The notes: a model not told the origin generated them from the sequence alone. Positions 16,362 to 25,697 are shown, numbered from the stretch's first letter. The stretch: 64,000 nt of DNA from Flavilitoribacter nigricans DSM 23189 = NBRC 102662 (GCF_002646595.1 NZ_PDUD01000030.1:147071-211070); one strand, 5' to 3'. Made by a program: numbers and translations.

Positions 16362-19067
16362 TTAATCCTTTTCTTTTTCCTCCAATCCCTTGGTTCCACC
16401 GTAGTAATAATGTTCCTCGTCACCTCCGGCAAGAATGAATGCGAACAGGTCGATGATCTCTTCCTTGTTCAGACGATTCAACAAATTGGGCGGCATAGGA
16501 GATACCGGGGATAATTCCCGGCTGGCTACATCTGCTTTATTGATCTCCGTTCTAAAAGTCGGATCGAACGGATTAGGCAGCAGGATGATCTTGTCGTCCG
16601 TTTCGGATACGATCTTACCGGCCGTCCTTTTACCATCTTTCAGATGCAGCAAAGTGTTAGCGTACTGATCGGATATTTCATCGTTCGGACTGAAAATAGC
16701 GGTGATGATCTCATTGCGTTTGAAACGTGTGTGTAATTGAGTGAGATCGGGCCCCGAGGATCCTCCTTCACCCAGCATGCGGTGACAGGTACCGCAAAGA
16801 GCGGCGGAATAGATATTACGGCCGGTTTCGATCTTCCCTTTATATTCATTGTCTTCATCCTCCAGGCCATCCCGCAATATTCGGCTGATATCACTGGAGT
16901 TATATTCTGCTCCCGGCCCTTCGGGTTGCGGGAGGTTCATCAGATCGGCACCGGGTTGGTAGATACCGGAAAGTTCCTCGTAATAGGCCTGCAGGGAATC
17001 CGGTACCTGCTTCATGGCCGTTCTGCGGATGTTCTCCAAAAAGGGTTTGAAGCTCATTCCACCTTTAGCGTTCATACCATCGTAAAACCAGTTGAAATAT
17101 CTTTCCCAGGCCGGCTCTGACCAGCCTTTTTCTGCGTGGCTCAACAGGGTACCGTAAAATATAGCCTCCGTCGGCGGCATATTTTCCAATACCGCCATAA
17201 TGGTCTTACCGTATTGTTCACTACGGTTACTCACCTCAGCACTGAGCATCTGGGGGTGGGTCGAACTTTTTTCGGACGTATGTTTTTCCAGCAGGGCCAG
17301 GCCTTTGTCCGTCGCACTCGCATCGCCAAAAGCGATCAGTATCTGAGTAAGTTCGCGATCCAACTGATAGTCTCCGGAAGGAAGCTTCGAACTGAGCTTA
17401 TTGATAAATTCAGCCTGCTCGGCGCTCTTCGGCAATCCCAGGCGGATGGCCAATAATTCAATTGCCCGCAAATAATCTTTTTGCTGACGTTCGGACAATC
17501 CGGCCCAGTCCAGGCCGAGCAGTTTTTGAGTGATCAGTGGTTTTGCGGAAGTTTCGTCCTTGCGCGCCGCAGCAATGCTGGACTGGATGATCCGATCCGT
17601 ATCTTTTTCGGCACTTAATTTACTTTTCCAGGAAGCGAAGGGCTGGTGCTCCAGAGCAATACGGGCAGCGTAGCGGATAAAGCGATCGGCATTATTCAAT
17701 TGTTCCCAGATAGTGGGAATAGCCGAAGCTGATGCTTTACCGTGGTACTGCTCCAGTTGCCGGCGCAATTCGCGGGCCTCGGATGTTCCTTCGGAAGCAA
17801 TCAGTTTGGCCTCTCCGTCCCTGGGGCCGGTATGCCGCAGCCGATACAGATGGGATTCCAGTTTGCGGCCGCCCGTGGCAAAGTACAGTGCGCCGTCGGA
17901 GCCGGCAATTGCGTCCGTCAGCGGCAGAGGAGTGCCGGAGAAAAATTCTTCCACCTGGCCGGAATAGGTACTGCCGTCTTCCTGCAGATCTACAAAATAG
18001 GCAGTGCCGAAACTCCAGTCAAAAACAAACAGGCCATTGCGGTAACGAGCGGGAAAATCCAGTTGTTTTCCCATCAGCACAGCGGTTGGGGAGCCCTGCC
18101 CGAGATTGACCACAGCGGGTAAGTTATCCGGATAGTAATCCGGCCATTTTCCGGAGCCGGTCCGCCAGCCGAATTCAGCGCCGCTGGTTACATGACAAAC
18201 GCGGATGGGCCGGTACCAGGGCATACCGATATCCCATTCCATATCCGAATCAAAAGCGAATAATTCTCCAGCTTCGTTAAAGGCCATATCAAAGGGATTG
18301 CGGAATCCCGCGGCGATCAGTTCCCAGGATTTTCCGTCCGGATCAAAACGGGCGATCCAGCCGCCGGGAGCCTTTACATGATTGGCGTGCCCCCGGGCAT
18401 CCAGAAATGGAGGGAACAGGTTATCCTCATCCCAATTGTTGGGAAGCCGGCTGTTCTTAGCCACATTTTCGGGAATATCCGTATGGTTACCGGCAATGAG
18501 GTAGATACTTTCGCCGTCCGGAGCCAGTACCAGACTGTGAGGACCGTGCTCGCCGTCCCCTTCGAGCCGGATCAGAGGGGTGATCTTATCCAGTTCGCCG
18601 TCCCCATCGGTATCCTGCAAGCGGTATACTCCACTGCCGTTTTCGGTAAGTTGTTCGCCGTCGCTATCTTCCCAGCGATCGTTCACACTGACGTACAAAC
18701 TGTTGAAAGCCCAGAGCAAACCCTGTGCGTGCCCGATATCCAGATCAATGCTGTCCACCTGGGTAGAATCCAGTACCGATCCGACCGGTGGTATCTTGAA
18801 TTGATACAGATCTCCGTTTTGGTCACTACTATAAAAGGTACCGTTCTCGCCTTCGGCCAGCGATACCCAGGATCCCTGGTTACTTTCCTGCGGACTAAAC
18901 AGGATCTCCAGTTCGAACCCTTCGGGAATATTATAAACGATCTCTTTCTGCTCCTCTTCACCATCTTCGTCCGCCAGTGACGGTTGCGTCACGTCGACCT
19001 CCGATGAACAGGCAGCAAAAAATAACAGCAGTAAACTGAAAAAACAGGATAAGGTAGGCAGTTTCAT
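16362..19067 (-). CDS. Envelope lipoprotein: dehydrogenase-type beta-propeller plus PVC-type cytochrome c domain
   Basis: A 901-residue protein from the ATG at 19067, which places a lipoprotein signal (LSCFFSLLLLFFAAC) at the N-terminus. Residues about 40-410 form a soluble-dehydrogenase-like propeller (GHAQGLLWAFNSLYV, GDGEHGPHSLVLAPDG, GFRNPFDMAFNEAGELF, GLFVFDWSFGTAYF) as in the membrane-bound dehydrogenases abundant in Planctomycetes. A helical HEAT-like middle follows. The last 150 residues carry one heme c site, CGTCH, with SGPDLTQL and a possible distal Met in SPMPPNLLNRL, typical of PVC-type heme-binding domains. It probably oxidises a sugar or similar substrate in the envelope and passes electrons to its own heme. 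The PQQ- or metal-binding residues cannot be assigned with confidence. Confidence 0.82.
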   Translation of the reverse strand: MKLPTLSCFFSLLLLFFAACSSEVDVTQPSLADEDGEEEQKEIVYNIPEGFELEILFSPQESNQGSWVSLAEGENGTFYSSDQNGDLYQFKIPPVGSVLDSTQVDSIDLDIGHAQGLLWAFNSLYVSVNDRWEDSDGEQLTENGSGVYRLQDTDGDGELDKITPLIRLEGDGEHGPHSLVLAPDGESIYLIAGNHTDIPENVAKNSRLPNNWDEDNLFPPFLDARGHANHVKAPGGWIARFDPDGKSWELIAAGFRNPFDMAFNEAGELFAFDSDMEWDIGMPWYRPIRVCHVTSGAEFGWRTGSGKWPDYYPDNLPAVVNLGQGSPTAVLMGKQLDFPARYRNGLFVFDWSFGTAYFVDLQEDGSTYSGQVEEFFSGTPLPLTDAIAGSDGALYFATGGRKLESHLYRLRHTGPRDGEAKLIASEGTSEARELRRQLEQYHGKASASAIPTIWEQLNNADRFIRYAARIALEHQPFASWKSKLSAEKDTDRIIQSSIAAARKDETSAKPLITQKLLGLDWAGLSERQQKDYLRAIELLAIRLGLPKSAEQAEFINKLSSKLPSGDYQLDRELTQILIAFGDASATDKGLALLEKHTSEKSSTHPQMLSAEVSNRSEQYGKTIMAVLENMPPTEAIFYGTLLSHAEKGWSEPAWERYFNWFYDGMNAKGGMSFKPFLENIRRTAMKQVPDSLQAYYEELSGIYQPGADLMNLPQPEGPGAEYNSSDISRILRDGLEDEDNEYKGKIETGRNIYSAALCGTCHRMLGEGGSSGPDLTQLHTRFKRNEIITAIFSPNDEISDQYANTLLHLKDGKRTAGKIVSETDDKIILLPNPFDPTFRTEINKADVASRELSPVSPMPPNLLNRLNKEEIIDLFAFILAGGDEEHYYYGGTKGLEEKEKD

Positions 19068-19348
19068 ATCGTGCAAATTGGTAATAGTTGCGAGTCCCGA
19101 TTTTACCATTTCAGGAAACCCGGCGATGTAAGATAAATATCTATCGGCTATAAGACGTTGATTCGGCTGGCCTTGGAGTACATTAGGCGTGAAAAAATTT
19201 ATCCCCAGATCCTATCTGCCTATTTCCACGATCTTATGTTCCTGGATCTGGTACTAACCATTGCAGCCGGTAGGCCGTTTACCTTGTTTCACCCATTTTT
19301 TACCTGGCAATAGTCCCTAATCCTCTTCGGAGAAACTGCTTGTGAAGA

Positions 19349-19801
19349 TCATTCCCTGGCTTTGGAATCCATGGTAATGGTTACCGGACCGTCATTGAGC
19401 AGCTGAACTTTCATATCCGCACCGAATTCACCGGTAGCGACCGAGATGCCGGAGCGGATTTCCAGTATTTTGACAAATTTTTCGTACATCGGGATGGCCA
19501 CCTCGGGTTTGGAAGCCCGGATAAAGGAGGGCCGGTTACCTTTCTTGGTACTGGCGTGCAGCGTAAACTGACTTACCACCAGCAGGCCGCCGCCTACATC
19601 CTGTACCGACAGATTCATCATTCCGTCTTCGTCGTTAAAAATGCGGAGTTTTGCGATCTTGCGGCACAGCCAGTCAACATCCTCCTGATCGTCTTCGTCC
19701 TCGATCCCCAAAAAGATCAATAATCCTTTCTCAATAGCACCGGTTATCTTTCCTTCTACGGTCACTGATGCTTCACTCACTCGTTGTATTACAATTCTCA
19801 T
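19349..19801 (-). CDS. dtd: D-aminoacyl-tRNA deacylase
   Basis: A 150-residue protein from the ATG at 19801 (a GTG two codons upstream is the only alternative). DTD removes D-amino acids and glycine mischarged on tRNA in the cytoplasm. It carries both active-site signatures: SQFTLHA with KKGNRPSF, and the C-terminal NDGPVTI that includes the Gly-Pro pair of the chiral-proofreading site. It starts [13 protein letters not shown] as usual. Length is standard. It lies between the propeller/cytochrome gene and a YedK/HMCES-type gene on the same strand, with separate intergenic spaces. Confidence 0.96.
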   Translation of the reverse strand: MRIVIQRVSEASVTVEGKITGAIEKGLLIFLGIEDEDDQEDVDWLCRKIAKLRIFNDEDGMMNLSVQDVGGGLLVVSQFTLHASTKKGNRPSFIRASKPEVAIPMYEKFVKILEIRSGISVATGEFGADMKVQLLNDGPVTITMDSKARE

Positions 19802-19882
19802 ATACACTTATTAGGCTCCGACCCGCGGTCAGAGTCAGATCAAATCAAAAAATAGAATCCGGAAGGATCCGGCCGGTTGGTG

Positions 19883-20563
19883 CTAAAATAAGGTAGGGGA
19901 CTCCGGGATCCGCTGGTGCAGGTCCGGCGAATTGTTTTTCACCGAATTGACCTTATCCGAAACCCGGTACATTTCCAGTATACCGTCTTCCGGTGTTTTC
20001 AGCATGGAAATGACATCTTCCAGCGGTTGTTCCTGTAACCATTTTTCCTGGTCCTCTCTTTTGTGCAGGATTACGGGCATCCGATCGTGCACGCTATCCA
20101 CATCCTTGTTGGGCGCCGTAGTAATAATGGAGAAACTTTTTACGGCGTACTGGTCGTCATACCAGACATCCCAGATACCGGCCATCAATAACAGATCTCC
20201 GTTCTTAAGCATGATGCGGTAGGGCTGTTTTTTGGTGCCGATCTTTTTCCACTCGTAGAAACTATCGGCTAAAATCAGACACCGCTTTTTTCGGATGGGC
20301 ACGCGAAAAGAAGGTTTGGATTCGATACCCTCACTGCGCGCATTGATCAGTTTACCGGCAATTTTGCTGTCCCTCGACCAATACGGGATCAGTCCCCAGG
20401 TGATATACTGCAGTGCATTCGGCTTTTCATCGGTGATCACATAGCTGTGCTGGGTGGGTGCCACATTGAAGTTGATCCGTAGATTGGCGCCGGTCTCCAT
20501 TTCCGGCCCCAACTGTTGCTGTATTTTCTCTTTCGATGCTACAAAGGAATATCGGCCACACAT
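19883..20563 (-). CDS. SOS response-associated peptidase family protein (YedK/HMCES)
   Basis: A 226-residue protein beginning MCGRYSF, in which Cys2 becomes the N-terminal nucleophile after Met removal and forms a thiazolidine crosslink to abasic sites in single-stranded DNA. Other family residues are visible: NARSEG (Asn and Arg of the active site), ADSFYEWKK (catalytic Glu) and HDRMPVIL (catalytic His). It protects stalled forks at abasic sites. It is the last minus-strand gene before the 740-base origin-like gap, which is suggestive given its role at replication forks, but such proximity may be chance. Confidence 0.94.
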   Translation of the reverse strand: MCGRYSFVASKEKIQQQLGPEMETGANLRINFNVAPTQHSYVITDEKPNALQYITWGLIPYWSRDSKIAGKLINARSEGIESKPSFRVPIRKKRCLILADSFYEWKKIGTKKQPYRIMLKNGDLLLMAGIWDVWYDDQYAVKSFSIITTAPNKDVDSVHDRMPVILHKREDQEKWLQEQPLEDVISMLKTPEDGILEMYRVSDKVNSVKNNSPDLHQRIPESPTLF

Positions 20564-21302
20564 GTTTTTTCAGTTTTAACGAACTGTTTGATGGCAGTCC
20601 GGAGTTCGTTCCGGTTAAGGCTCAGCCAATTAACAGCTAACTAACGCTATACTAACCATTTTCCCGAATAAACTCAAAACAAAGCCAGCCATTTCTAAGA
20701 AACAAATTCTTTTGGAACGGGCCCAATAGTTTTTCCACAGGGGTAAAACGGTATTTTCTGTAAAGTTATAAAAATGAGGCTTTTACCTCCATCCGTTTTC
20801 CACATCAATTTGGGAATAACTTGTGAATTAAGGCGGTACTTTTAAACACTTACCAAGATTCATCCGGAAAATTGTGAACGCATCGATCTCCGGAACTCGA
20901 TTTCGTGGATATCCACAGTAGTTATTGACACCAAAAAGTAAAATTTTAAGGGTGTTGAGGAAAAAAGTTTTCCTGTGTAAAGAAATTCCACAGGCTGTGA
21001 ATAAGTTTGCATCAAGCTGGGAAACAAGCATTTCAGGAGTGCATAAATTGTGGAAATCCCTTACAGATATCTTAATACTGAGTTAACCTAAAATTTACAC
21101 GGAATTTTATCTACAAATCCACAGCACTGATGATGATAAGGTTTTTTTAAAAATTTTTAATTATAATCTATTAAGGGAGATCAGAAGTTTTGAAATCCCG
21201 TTTTCGCCTTCGAAACAATCTATTTTGTTTGCGGGGCCGGAAACAAAATAATCTGTTACATTCAAAACCTTTGGTCCTTCTCCAATGCAATAGGAACTAC
21301 TC
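20564..21302. other. 739-bp intergenic region rich in DnaA-box-like 9-mers, candidate left part of a replication origin
   Basis: There is no gene here. It contains many sequences close to the DnaA box TTATCCACA (either strand): TTTTCCACA at 20731-20739 and 20796-20804, ATATCCACA at 20909-20917 (within the palindrome GTGGATATCCAC), TGTGAATAA at 20996-21004, TGTGGAAAT at 21049-21057 and AAATCCACA at 21115-21123, plus weaker ones. They are followed by an AT-rich run (about 21139-21175) that could serve as an unwinding element. A skew shift and two parS-like sites nearby support an origin. None of the boxes in this gap is a perfect consensus match. Confidence 0.5.
21221..21250. promoter_or_regulatory. 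10-bp perfect inverted repeat upstream of ctaA
   Basis: TATTTTGTTT (21221-21230) and AAACAAAATA (21241-21250) are perfect inverted arms around a GC-rich 10-base spacer, about 50 bases before the ctaA start. It could be an operator, a stem in the 5' leader or part of the origin-like region. Confidence 0.35.
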
Positions 21303-22367
21303 ATGGCGCACACTTCTTTTAAATACAAAAAGGCCGTTAAAGTTTGGTTGATCATTGGATTAGTTATGATCTTTTTCCAGGTAGTGATCGGCGGGGTTAC
21401 CCGCCTGACTGGATCCGGACTGTCCATTACCAAATGGGAGATCGTTACCGGAACGGTTCCACCGCTCAACCACGCCCAGTGGCAGGAAGAGTTTGAACTG
21501 TACCAACAGACCCCGCAATACCAGAAGATCAACGAAGGGATGAGTCTGTCCGATTTTAAGTTTATTTACTTCTGGGAGTATTTTCATCGCCTCTGGGCGC
21601 GAAGTATGGGTTTTGTGTTCCTTTTCCCGTTTCTGTTCTTTTGGGCCAAAGGATGGATCGATAAGCCCCTGATGCGCCGATTGGGCGTGACGGTGCTGCT
21701 GGCAGCCGTGGTGGCGTCCTTCGGCTGGATCATGGTTGCCAGCGGACTGGTAGACCGGCCCTGGGTGAATGCCTACAAGCTGACGATCCATTTATCGCTG
21801 GCACTCATCCTGTTCAGTTATTTATTGTGGACTACTTATCTGGTTGTTTTTCCCGAAAAAAGAGTTATCCACAATAAGCTGTTGAAAAGTGTAAGTGGGC
21901 TAATTATTGTTATTCTCTCCGTGCAGATCATATTGGGAGGAATTATGTCCGGAATGAAGGCCGGGTTATTCTATCCGTCCTGGCCGGATATGAACGGTTC
22001 CTATCTACCGGCAGTACTGTTAAACAGTGCCGAATGGAATGTGGATAACTTTGTGCATTACGATTCGGGACCCTTTATGGCGGCACTCATTCAATTCTTG
22101 CATAGAAATACAGCTTACTTGCTGACAATCATTGTTTTATGGTTTTCTTACCGAGCTTTTCAGGTCCGTGAAACCAAACTTTTCAGAACGAGTATATATC
22201 TGTTGGTAAGTATGTTGATAATTCAGGTGCTACTCGGTATTTTTACCCTGATCAACTGTGTGGGTAATGTACCTGTGGGTCTGGGAGTTATGCATCAGGC
22301 CGGCGCATTATTACTCCTGACCATAGTGTTATTTGTACGCTATCAAATGCGACCCGGAAAGGTGTAA
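21303..22367 (+). CDS. ctaA: Heme A synthase (COX15/CtaA)
   Basis: A 354-residue integral membrane protein with about eight helices. It oxidises the C8 methyl of heme O to the formyl of heme A for aa3-type cytochrome oxidase. Visible family motifs are GGVTRLTGSGLSITKW near the N-terminus, FKFIYFWEYFHRLWAR with the EYFHR heme-ligand region, HLSLALILFSY, and in the second half FLHRNTAYLL and GVMHQAGALLLL, which supply the other histidines. The size and absence of an extracellular Cys pair match the alphaproteobacterial/mitochondrial COX15-like type. No cta/cox cluster is adjacent; instead the gene is flanked on both sides by DnaA-box-like clusters. Two perfect boxes, at 21865-21873 and 22040-22048, lie inside its coding region. 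Confidence 0.95.
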   Translation: MAHTSFKYKKAVKVWLIIGLVMIFFQVVIGGVTRLTGSGLSITKWEIVTGTVPPLNHAQWQEEFELYQQTPQYQKINEGMSLSDFKFIYFWEYFHRLWARSMGFVFLFPFLFFWAKGWIDKPLMRRLGVTVLLAAVVASFGWIMVASGLVDRPWVNAYKLTIHLSLALILFSYLLWTTYLVVFPEKRVIHNKLLKSVSGLIIVILSVQIILGGIMSGMKAGLFYPSWPDMNGSYLPAVLLNSAEWNVDNFVHYDSGPFMAALIQFLHRNTAYLLTIIVLWFSYRAFQVRETKLFRTSIYLLVSMLIIQVLLGIFTLINCVGNVPVGLGVMHQAGALLLLTIVLFVRYQMRPGKV

Positions 22368-22437
22368 AACGATGTGGATAAGCTTGTGAATAAGTGGATG
22401 TACTAACATGTTTTCCACATTTGTGGATTTCATAAAA
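22368..22437. other. Second DnaA-box-like cluster, candidate right part of a replication origin
   Basis: Within 58 noncoding bases after ctaA are a perfect box TGTGGATAA (22373-22381), TGTGAATAA (22385-22393), TTTTCCACA (22411-22419) and TGTGGATTT (22422-22430). This density in noncoding DNA is the strongest box cluster in the window. It abuts the shared terminator of ctaA and the convergent serine palmitoyltransferase gene. Confidence 0.5.
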
Positions 22438-22470
22438 AAAGAGCCGCTCCTAAACCAGGAGCGGCTCTTT
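22438..22470. terminator. Bidirectional rho-independent terminator between ctaA and the serine palmitoyltransferase gene
   Basis: AAAGAGCCGCTCCT (22438-22451) pairs perfectly with AGGAGCGGCTCTTT (22457-22470) around a 5-base loop, preceded by an A run and ending in T. It separates two convergent genes. Confidence 0.85.
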
Positions 22471-22495
22471 GATGACTTATCAGGTTGAGAAAAGA

Positions 22496-23743
22496 CTAGT
22501 CAGTCGTGATCTCTGCACCCTTTTCTAAATAAACTTTATCTTCCAGTTTCTGCCGAACTTCACTGAAGGCATTGATCGTGTATTTCACGTCCTCCAAAGA
22601 GTGAGCAGCGGTTGGGATCAAACGAAGGATGATCGTTCCTTTCGGGATCATCGGGTAGAGTACCACTGAGCAGAAAACGTCATACGTTTCCCTCATGTCC
22701 TGTACCAGCGCTCCGGCCTCCCCTACGGTACCGTGCAGCCATACCGGCGTTACACAGGCTGTAGTCTGGCCGATATCGAAATTATTCTCGCGCAGACCGT
22801 TCTGCAGGGCGTGTACATTCTCCCACAGTTTCTCACGAAGCTCCGGCATGGTCCGTACCATTTCCAGGCGCTTCAGTGCTCCGATTACCAGCGGCATCGG
22901 CAGTGTCTTTGCGAAAAGCTGAGAACGGGTATTGTAGCGCAGGTAGTTGATGATATCTTTGTCGCCACCAACAAACGCTCCAATGCTCGCCATAGATTTT
23001 GCGAAAGTACCGAAGTAAAGATCGATCTCATCCTGAACGCCTTGCTCTTCGCCGGCGCCGGCACCGGTCTCACCCATGGTACCGAATCCGTGAGCATCGT
23101 CTACCAACAGGCGGAACTCGTATTGTTTCTTCAGTTCAACGATCTCTTTCAGGATCCCCTGCTCACCGCGCATACCGAATACGCCTTCGGTAACTACCAG
23201 GATACCGCCTCCGGTTTCGGCAACCTTCGCGCTTGCCTTTTCCATTTGCTTTTTAAAGCTGTCGATATCGTTGTGTTCAAACGCAAAACGAGATCCGAGG
23301 TGCATACGGATACCGTCGTAGATACAGGCGTGGTTTTCTTTATCGTAAACAACTGCATCCCGGCGGGACAGCAGTGCATCGATGATAGACATGATACCCT
23401 GGAAACCAAAGTTCAGCAGCAGAACGGATTCTTTCTGAATGAAATCAGCCAGTTCACTTTCCAGTTGCTCGTGGTAGTCGGATTCACCGGACATGATACG
23501 AGCTCCCATCGGATACGCCAGACCCCAGTCTTTAGCCGCCTGGGCATCAACTTCGCGAACCTCCGGATGATTGGCCAATCCCAGGTAATCATTAATACTC
23601 CAGATTACTCTTTCTTTCCCCATGAAGGTCATGCGCGGACCGATCTCACCGGTCAGCTTGGGGAAGGCATAATAGCCGTGTGCTACATCCGAATATTTAC
23701 CGAGTGGGCCCCGGTCGTCTTTAAATTTAGCGTACAGATCCAT
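22496..23743 (-). CDS. spt: Serine palmitoyltransferase-like alpha-oxoamine synthase (PLP enzyme)
   Basis: A 415-residue fold-type I PLP enzyme that would condense serine with a fatty acyl thioester to 3-ketosphinganine, the first step of bacterial sphingolipid synthesis. Seen: INDYLGL, GARIMSGESDYHEQLE, NHACIYDG (PLP-stacking His138), LLVDDAHGFGTMG and FGTFAKSMASIGAF, in which Lys249 is the PLP lysine. The F(A/S)KS-ASIG form is that of serine palmitoyltransferase rather than the GT-GKALG of KBL or biotin-type AONS enzymes. Length fits bacterial SPT. A sphingosine-1-phosphate-lyase-like gene lies 22 kb away. AONS or glycine C-acetyltransferase activity remains a less likely alternative. Confidence 0.8.
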   Translation of the reverse strand: MDLYAKFKDDRGPLGKYSDVAHGYYAFPKLTGEIGPRMTFMGKERVIWSINDYLGLANHPEVREVDAQAAKDWGLAYPMGARIMSGESDYHEQLESELADFIQKESVLLLNFGFQGIMSIIDALLSRRDAVVYDKENHACIYDGIRMHLGSRFAFEHNDIDSFKKQMEKASAKVAETGGGILVVTEGVFGMRGEQGILKEIVELKKQYEFRLLVDDAHGFGTMGETGAGAGEEQGVQDEIDLYFGTFAKSMASIGAFVGGDKDIINYLRYNTRSQLFAKTLPMPLVIGALKRLEMVRTMPELREKLWENVHALQNGLRENNFDIGQTTACVTPVWLHGTVGEAGALVQDMRETYDVFCSVVLYPMIPKGTIILRLIPTAAHSLEDVKYTINAFSEVRQKLEDKVYLEKGAEITTD

Positions 23744-23923
23744 ATGATAATGGTTTTAATTCTCGAACTTAAAAAATTCCTGGATATTGAGTTTGAGGAG
23801 AGATTTTGGGTTTTGGGGCCGGTCTGGTTTTACCTTACTTTCTATTTGGCCCGTTTACCGATAGCATAAAGAAGGGAAGCCCCAATATAAAATATTAGGG
23901 AACTGATTGATACCTCATCTATA

Positions 23924-24454
23924 CTACCATTCTTTCTCAGCCTTTCCGTCATCTACCCACTGACTCCAATTTTTATTGTAGGTATGTATCTTCTTCGTAG
24001 GCTTTCCATTTTTATCCACTAAGGGATATTCCTGATTGGCCCATTCGAAAAGACTACCGTACAAATTGAAGACATTGGTGTAACCCATCTTTTGGAGCCG
24101 CTCGCCGATCTTTTCACTGCGGTATCCTACGGAGCAGTACAGGACAACCGTATCCGTCTTGGGAATGTCCGCCAGCTTTTTGGCATCGAACGAATCAAAT
24201 CCTAAATAAGTCGCACCCGGAATATGACTTACTTCATATTCCTCTTCTTTTCTGGTGTCAAAGATATGAACTTCAGACTGAATATTTTTCAATTCTTTCA
24301 CTCCAATTAAGGGCACCGAAAATCGAAGGAGGTTTTCGACCTTCTTATCAAAGTTCGGATTCTCCAAATGAGGACGATCTGCCGGAGCCGGCTGTCCGCA
24401 GGCAAAGGCCATCGTCAGAAATGAGATCACTACGGAAAGAATGTATTTTATCAT
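23924..24454 (-). CDS. Rhodanese-domain lipoprotein
   Basis: A 176-residue protein from the ATG at 24454. A lipoprotein signal (VVISFLTMAFAC) would anchor it in the envelope. The mature part is one rhodanese domain with IFDTRKEEEYEVSHIPGA and the active-site loop CSVGYRS, whose Cys would carry a persulfide, followed by GYTNVFNLYGSLFEWANQEYPL. A role in envelope sulfur transfer or thiol chemistry is possible, but its partner is unknown. It stands between the spt and mvaD genes on the same strand with moderate gaps. Confidence 0.85.
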   Translation of the reverse strand: MIKYILSVVISFLTMAFACGQPAPADRPHLENPNFDKKVENLLRFSVPLIGVKELKNIQSEVHIFDTRKEEEYEVSHIPGATYLGFDSFDAKKLADIPKTDTVVLYCSVGYRSEKIGERLQKMGYTNVFNLYGSLFEWANQEYPLVDKNGKPTKKIHTYNKNWSQWVDDGKAEKEW

Positions 24455-24519
24455 AGGCAATTATCTATTGGACGGGATTAATGAGAAAAGTTACAGGGAC
24501 CGTAAAAATATTTCCAGCT

Positions 24520-25608
24520 CTAATTTTCCTCCAATTGCAGCGGCCCCTCGCCTACCTGATCCTCTATCCAGTCTACACAAAACTCACTGAGCTCTCCCCG
24601 AATAAATTGCTGGGCTTCTCTGGCGATGGAATCCGGATAAAGGATGTGGGGATTTGGTCCGGCATCCAGGGTGAAATAGATCGGTTGTCCACTGGTAGCC
24701 CGGTAGTCCTGCAGGCGTTGAATGATATTGATCGTATTGGGGTGCAGTAAGAGGTAAGGAGTTGGTGAGGCCATCATCATGGCGTGGAGGGTCAGGGCCT
24801 CTCCTTCCGTGATCCTTCCGAAGGTTTCCAGATCTCCTTTTTTCAACGCACCGATCAGCTGACGGAATCTTTGTCGTGCCTGCCGGTACCGGTCTTCGGC
24901 GTAGACATTGCCCTCCATCAAACCGTGGCCGGCCCGACTGGATACTTTCTTTTCACTTTTATTGACGATGAGGATATCATCGTGAAAGGAATGGAATACG
25001 GGATCGATCTCTTCCCAGTAAGGTATCGCGTAGAGATCGGATGCAGCCTCAACTTCCGGATTATCTCCCCAGATGGCCGCTTTGGCGTAGATCGATCTAC
25101 AGGCACTTCCCGAACCTAAGCGGGCTACATAGGATGCTTTCTTTCGAAAGGCCAGATCGTCTTCCAGCGTGCCGAACAGTTCGTATTCAAGACTACACAG
25201 GCAGAGCGCCAGTGCACTCATTCCCGACGCGGAAGAAGCGATACCCGCCGAATGGGGAAAGGAATTGGAAGAACGGATCTTCAGATTGAACTGACGCAGG
25301 AAGGGAAATATATCGGTGATGCTCTCCAGGTACTTTTTTACCTTTTCCCGAAAGGCATCGTTCTCTTTTCCTTCGAATAGAAATTCGAGTGCTATCCCCT
25401 GGTCGGCTCCGGTTTTGGTAGTATACTCCAGAGTCGTTTCGGAGAAGGCCTGATCCAGGGTAAAACTGAAGGAGGGGTTTTGGGGCAACTGCCGACCGTG
25501 TTTCCCCCAGTACTTAATCAGGGCGATATTGGAAGGGCTACGCCAGCTCACGGAGCCGGGTTCAATCTTAGTCGTTTCAATTACCAGACGTGAATTTGTG
25601 TAATCCAT
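24520..25608 (-). CDS. mvaD: Diphosphomevalonate decarboxylase
   Basis: A 362-residue GHMP-family enzyme from the ATG at 25608 (a TTG five codons upstream is an alternative). It phosphorylates and decarboxylates mevalonate 5-diphosphate to isopentenyl diphosphate, the last step of the mevalonate pathway. Visible signatures: SNIALIKYWGK near the N-terminus, the GHMP phosphate loop SAGIASSASGMSALALC, RLGSGSACRSIYAKAAIW, and YFTLDAGPNPHILYP, which contains the catalytic Asp. It shows that this organism uses mevalonate for isoprenoids, as some Saprospiria do. No other mevalonate genes are adjacent. A TAATTTTG element (25690-25697, minus strand) may be its promoter. Confidence 0.95.
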   Translation of the reverse strand: MDYTNSRLVIETTKIEPGSVSWRSPSNIALIKYWGKHGRQLPQNPSFSFTLDQAFSETTLEYTTKTGADQGIALEFLFEGKENDAFREKVKKYLESITDIFPFLRQFNLKIRSSNSFPHSAGIASSASGMSALALCLCSLEYELFGTLEDDLAFRKKASYVARLGSGSACRSIYAKAAIWGDNPEVEAASDLYAIPYWEEIDPVFHSFHDDILIVNKSEKKVSSRAGHGLMEGNVYAEDRYRQARQRFRQLIGALKKGDLETFGRITEGEALTLHAMMMASPTPYLLLHPNTINIIQRLQDYRATSGQPIYFTLDAGPNPHILYPDSIAREAQQFIRGELSEFCVDWIEDQVGEGPLQLEEN

Positions 25609-25689
25609 ATTGATAGCTGCCAACTTCCAGTTGACCGTTTTTTCGAAGGTTTAATTTTTGAAGGAATTTCCTTCTATGCTTTAGCTCTG

Positions 25690-25697
25690 CAAAATTA
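25690..25697 (-). promoter_or_regulatory. Candidate -7 promoter element for mvaD
   Basis: On the minus strand TAATTTTG fits TAnnTTTG, 82 bases before the mvaD ATG. No clear -33 element. Confidence 0.3.

Noticed and set aside
22733..23869. Open frame of 378 codons antisense to the serine palmitoyltransferase gene
   Set aside because: Fully overlaps a well-supported gene and has no recognisable domain.
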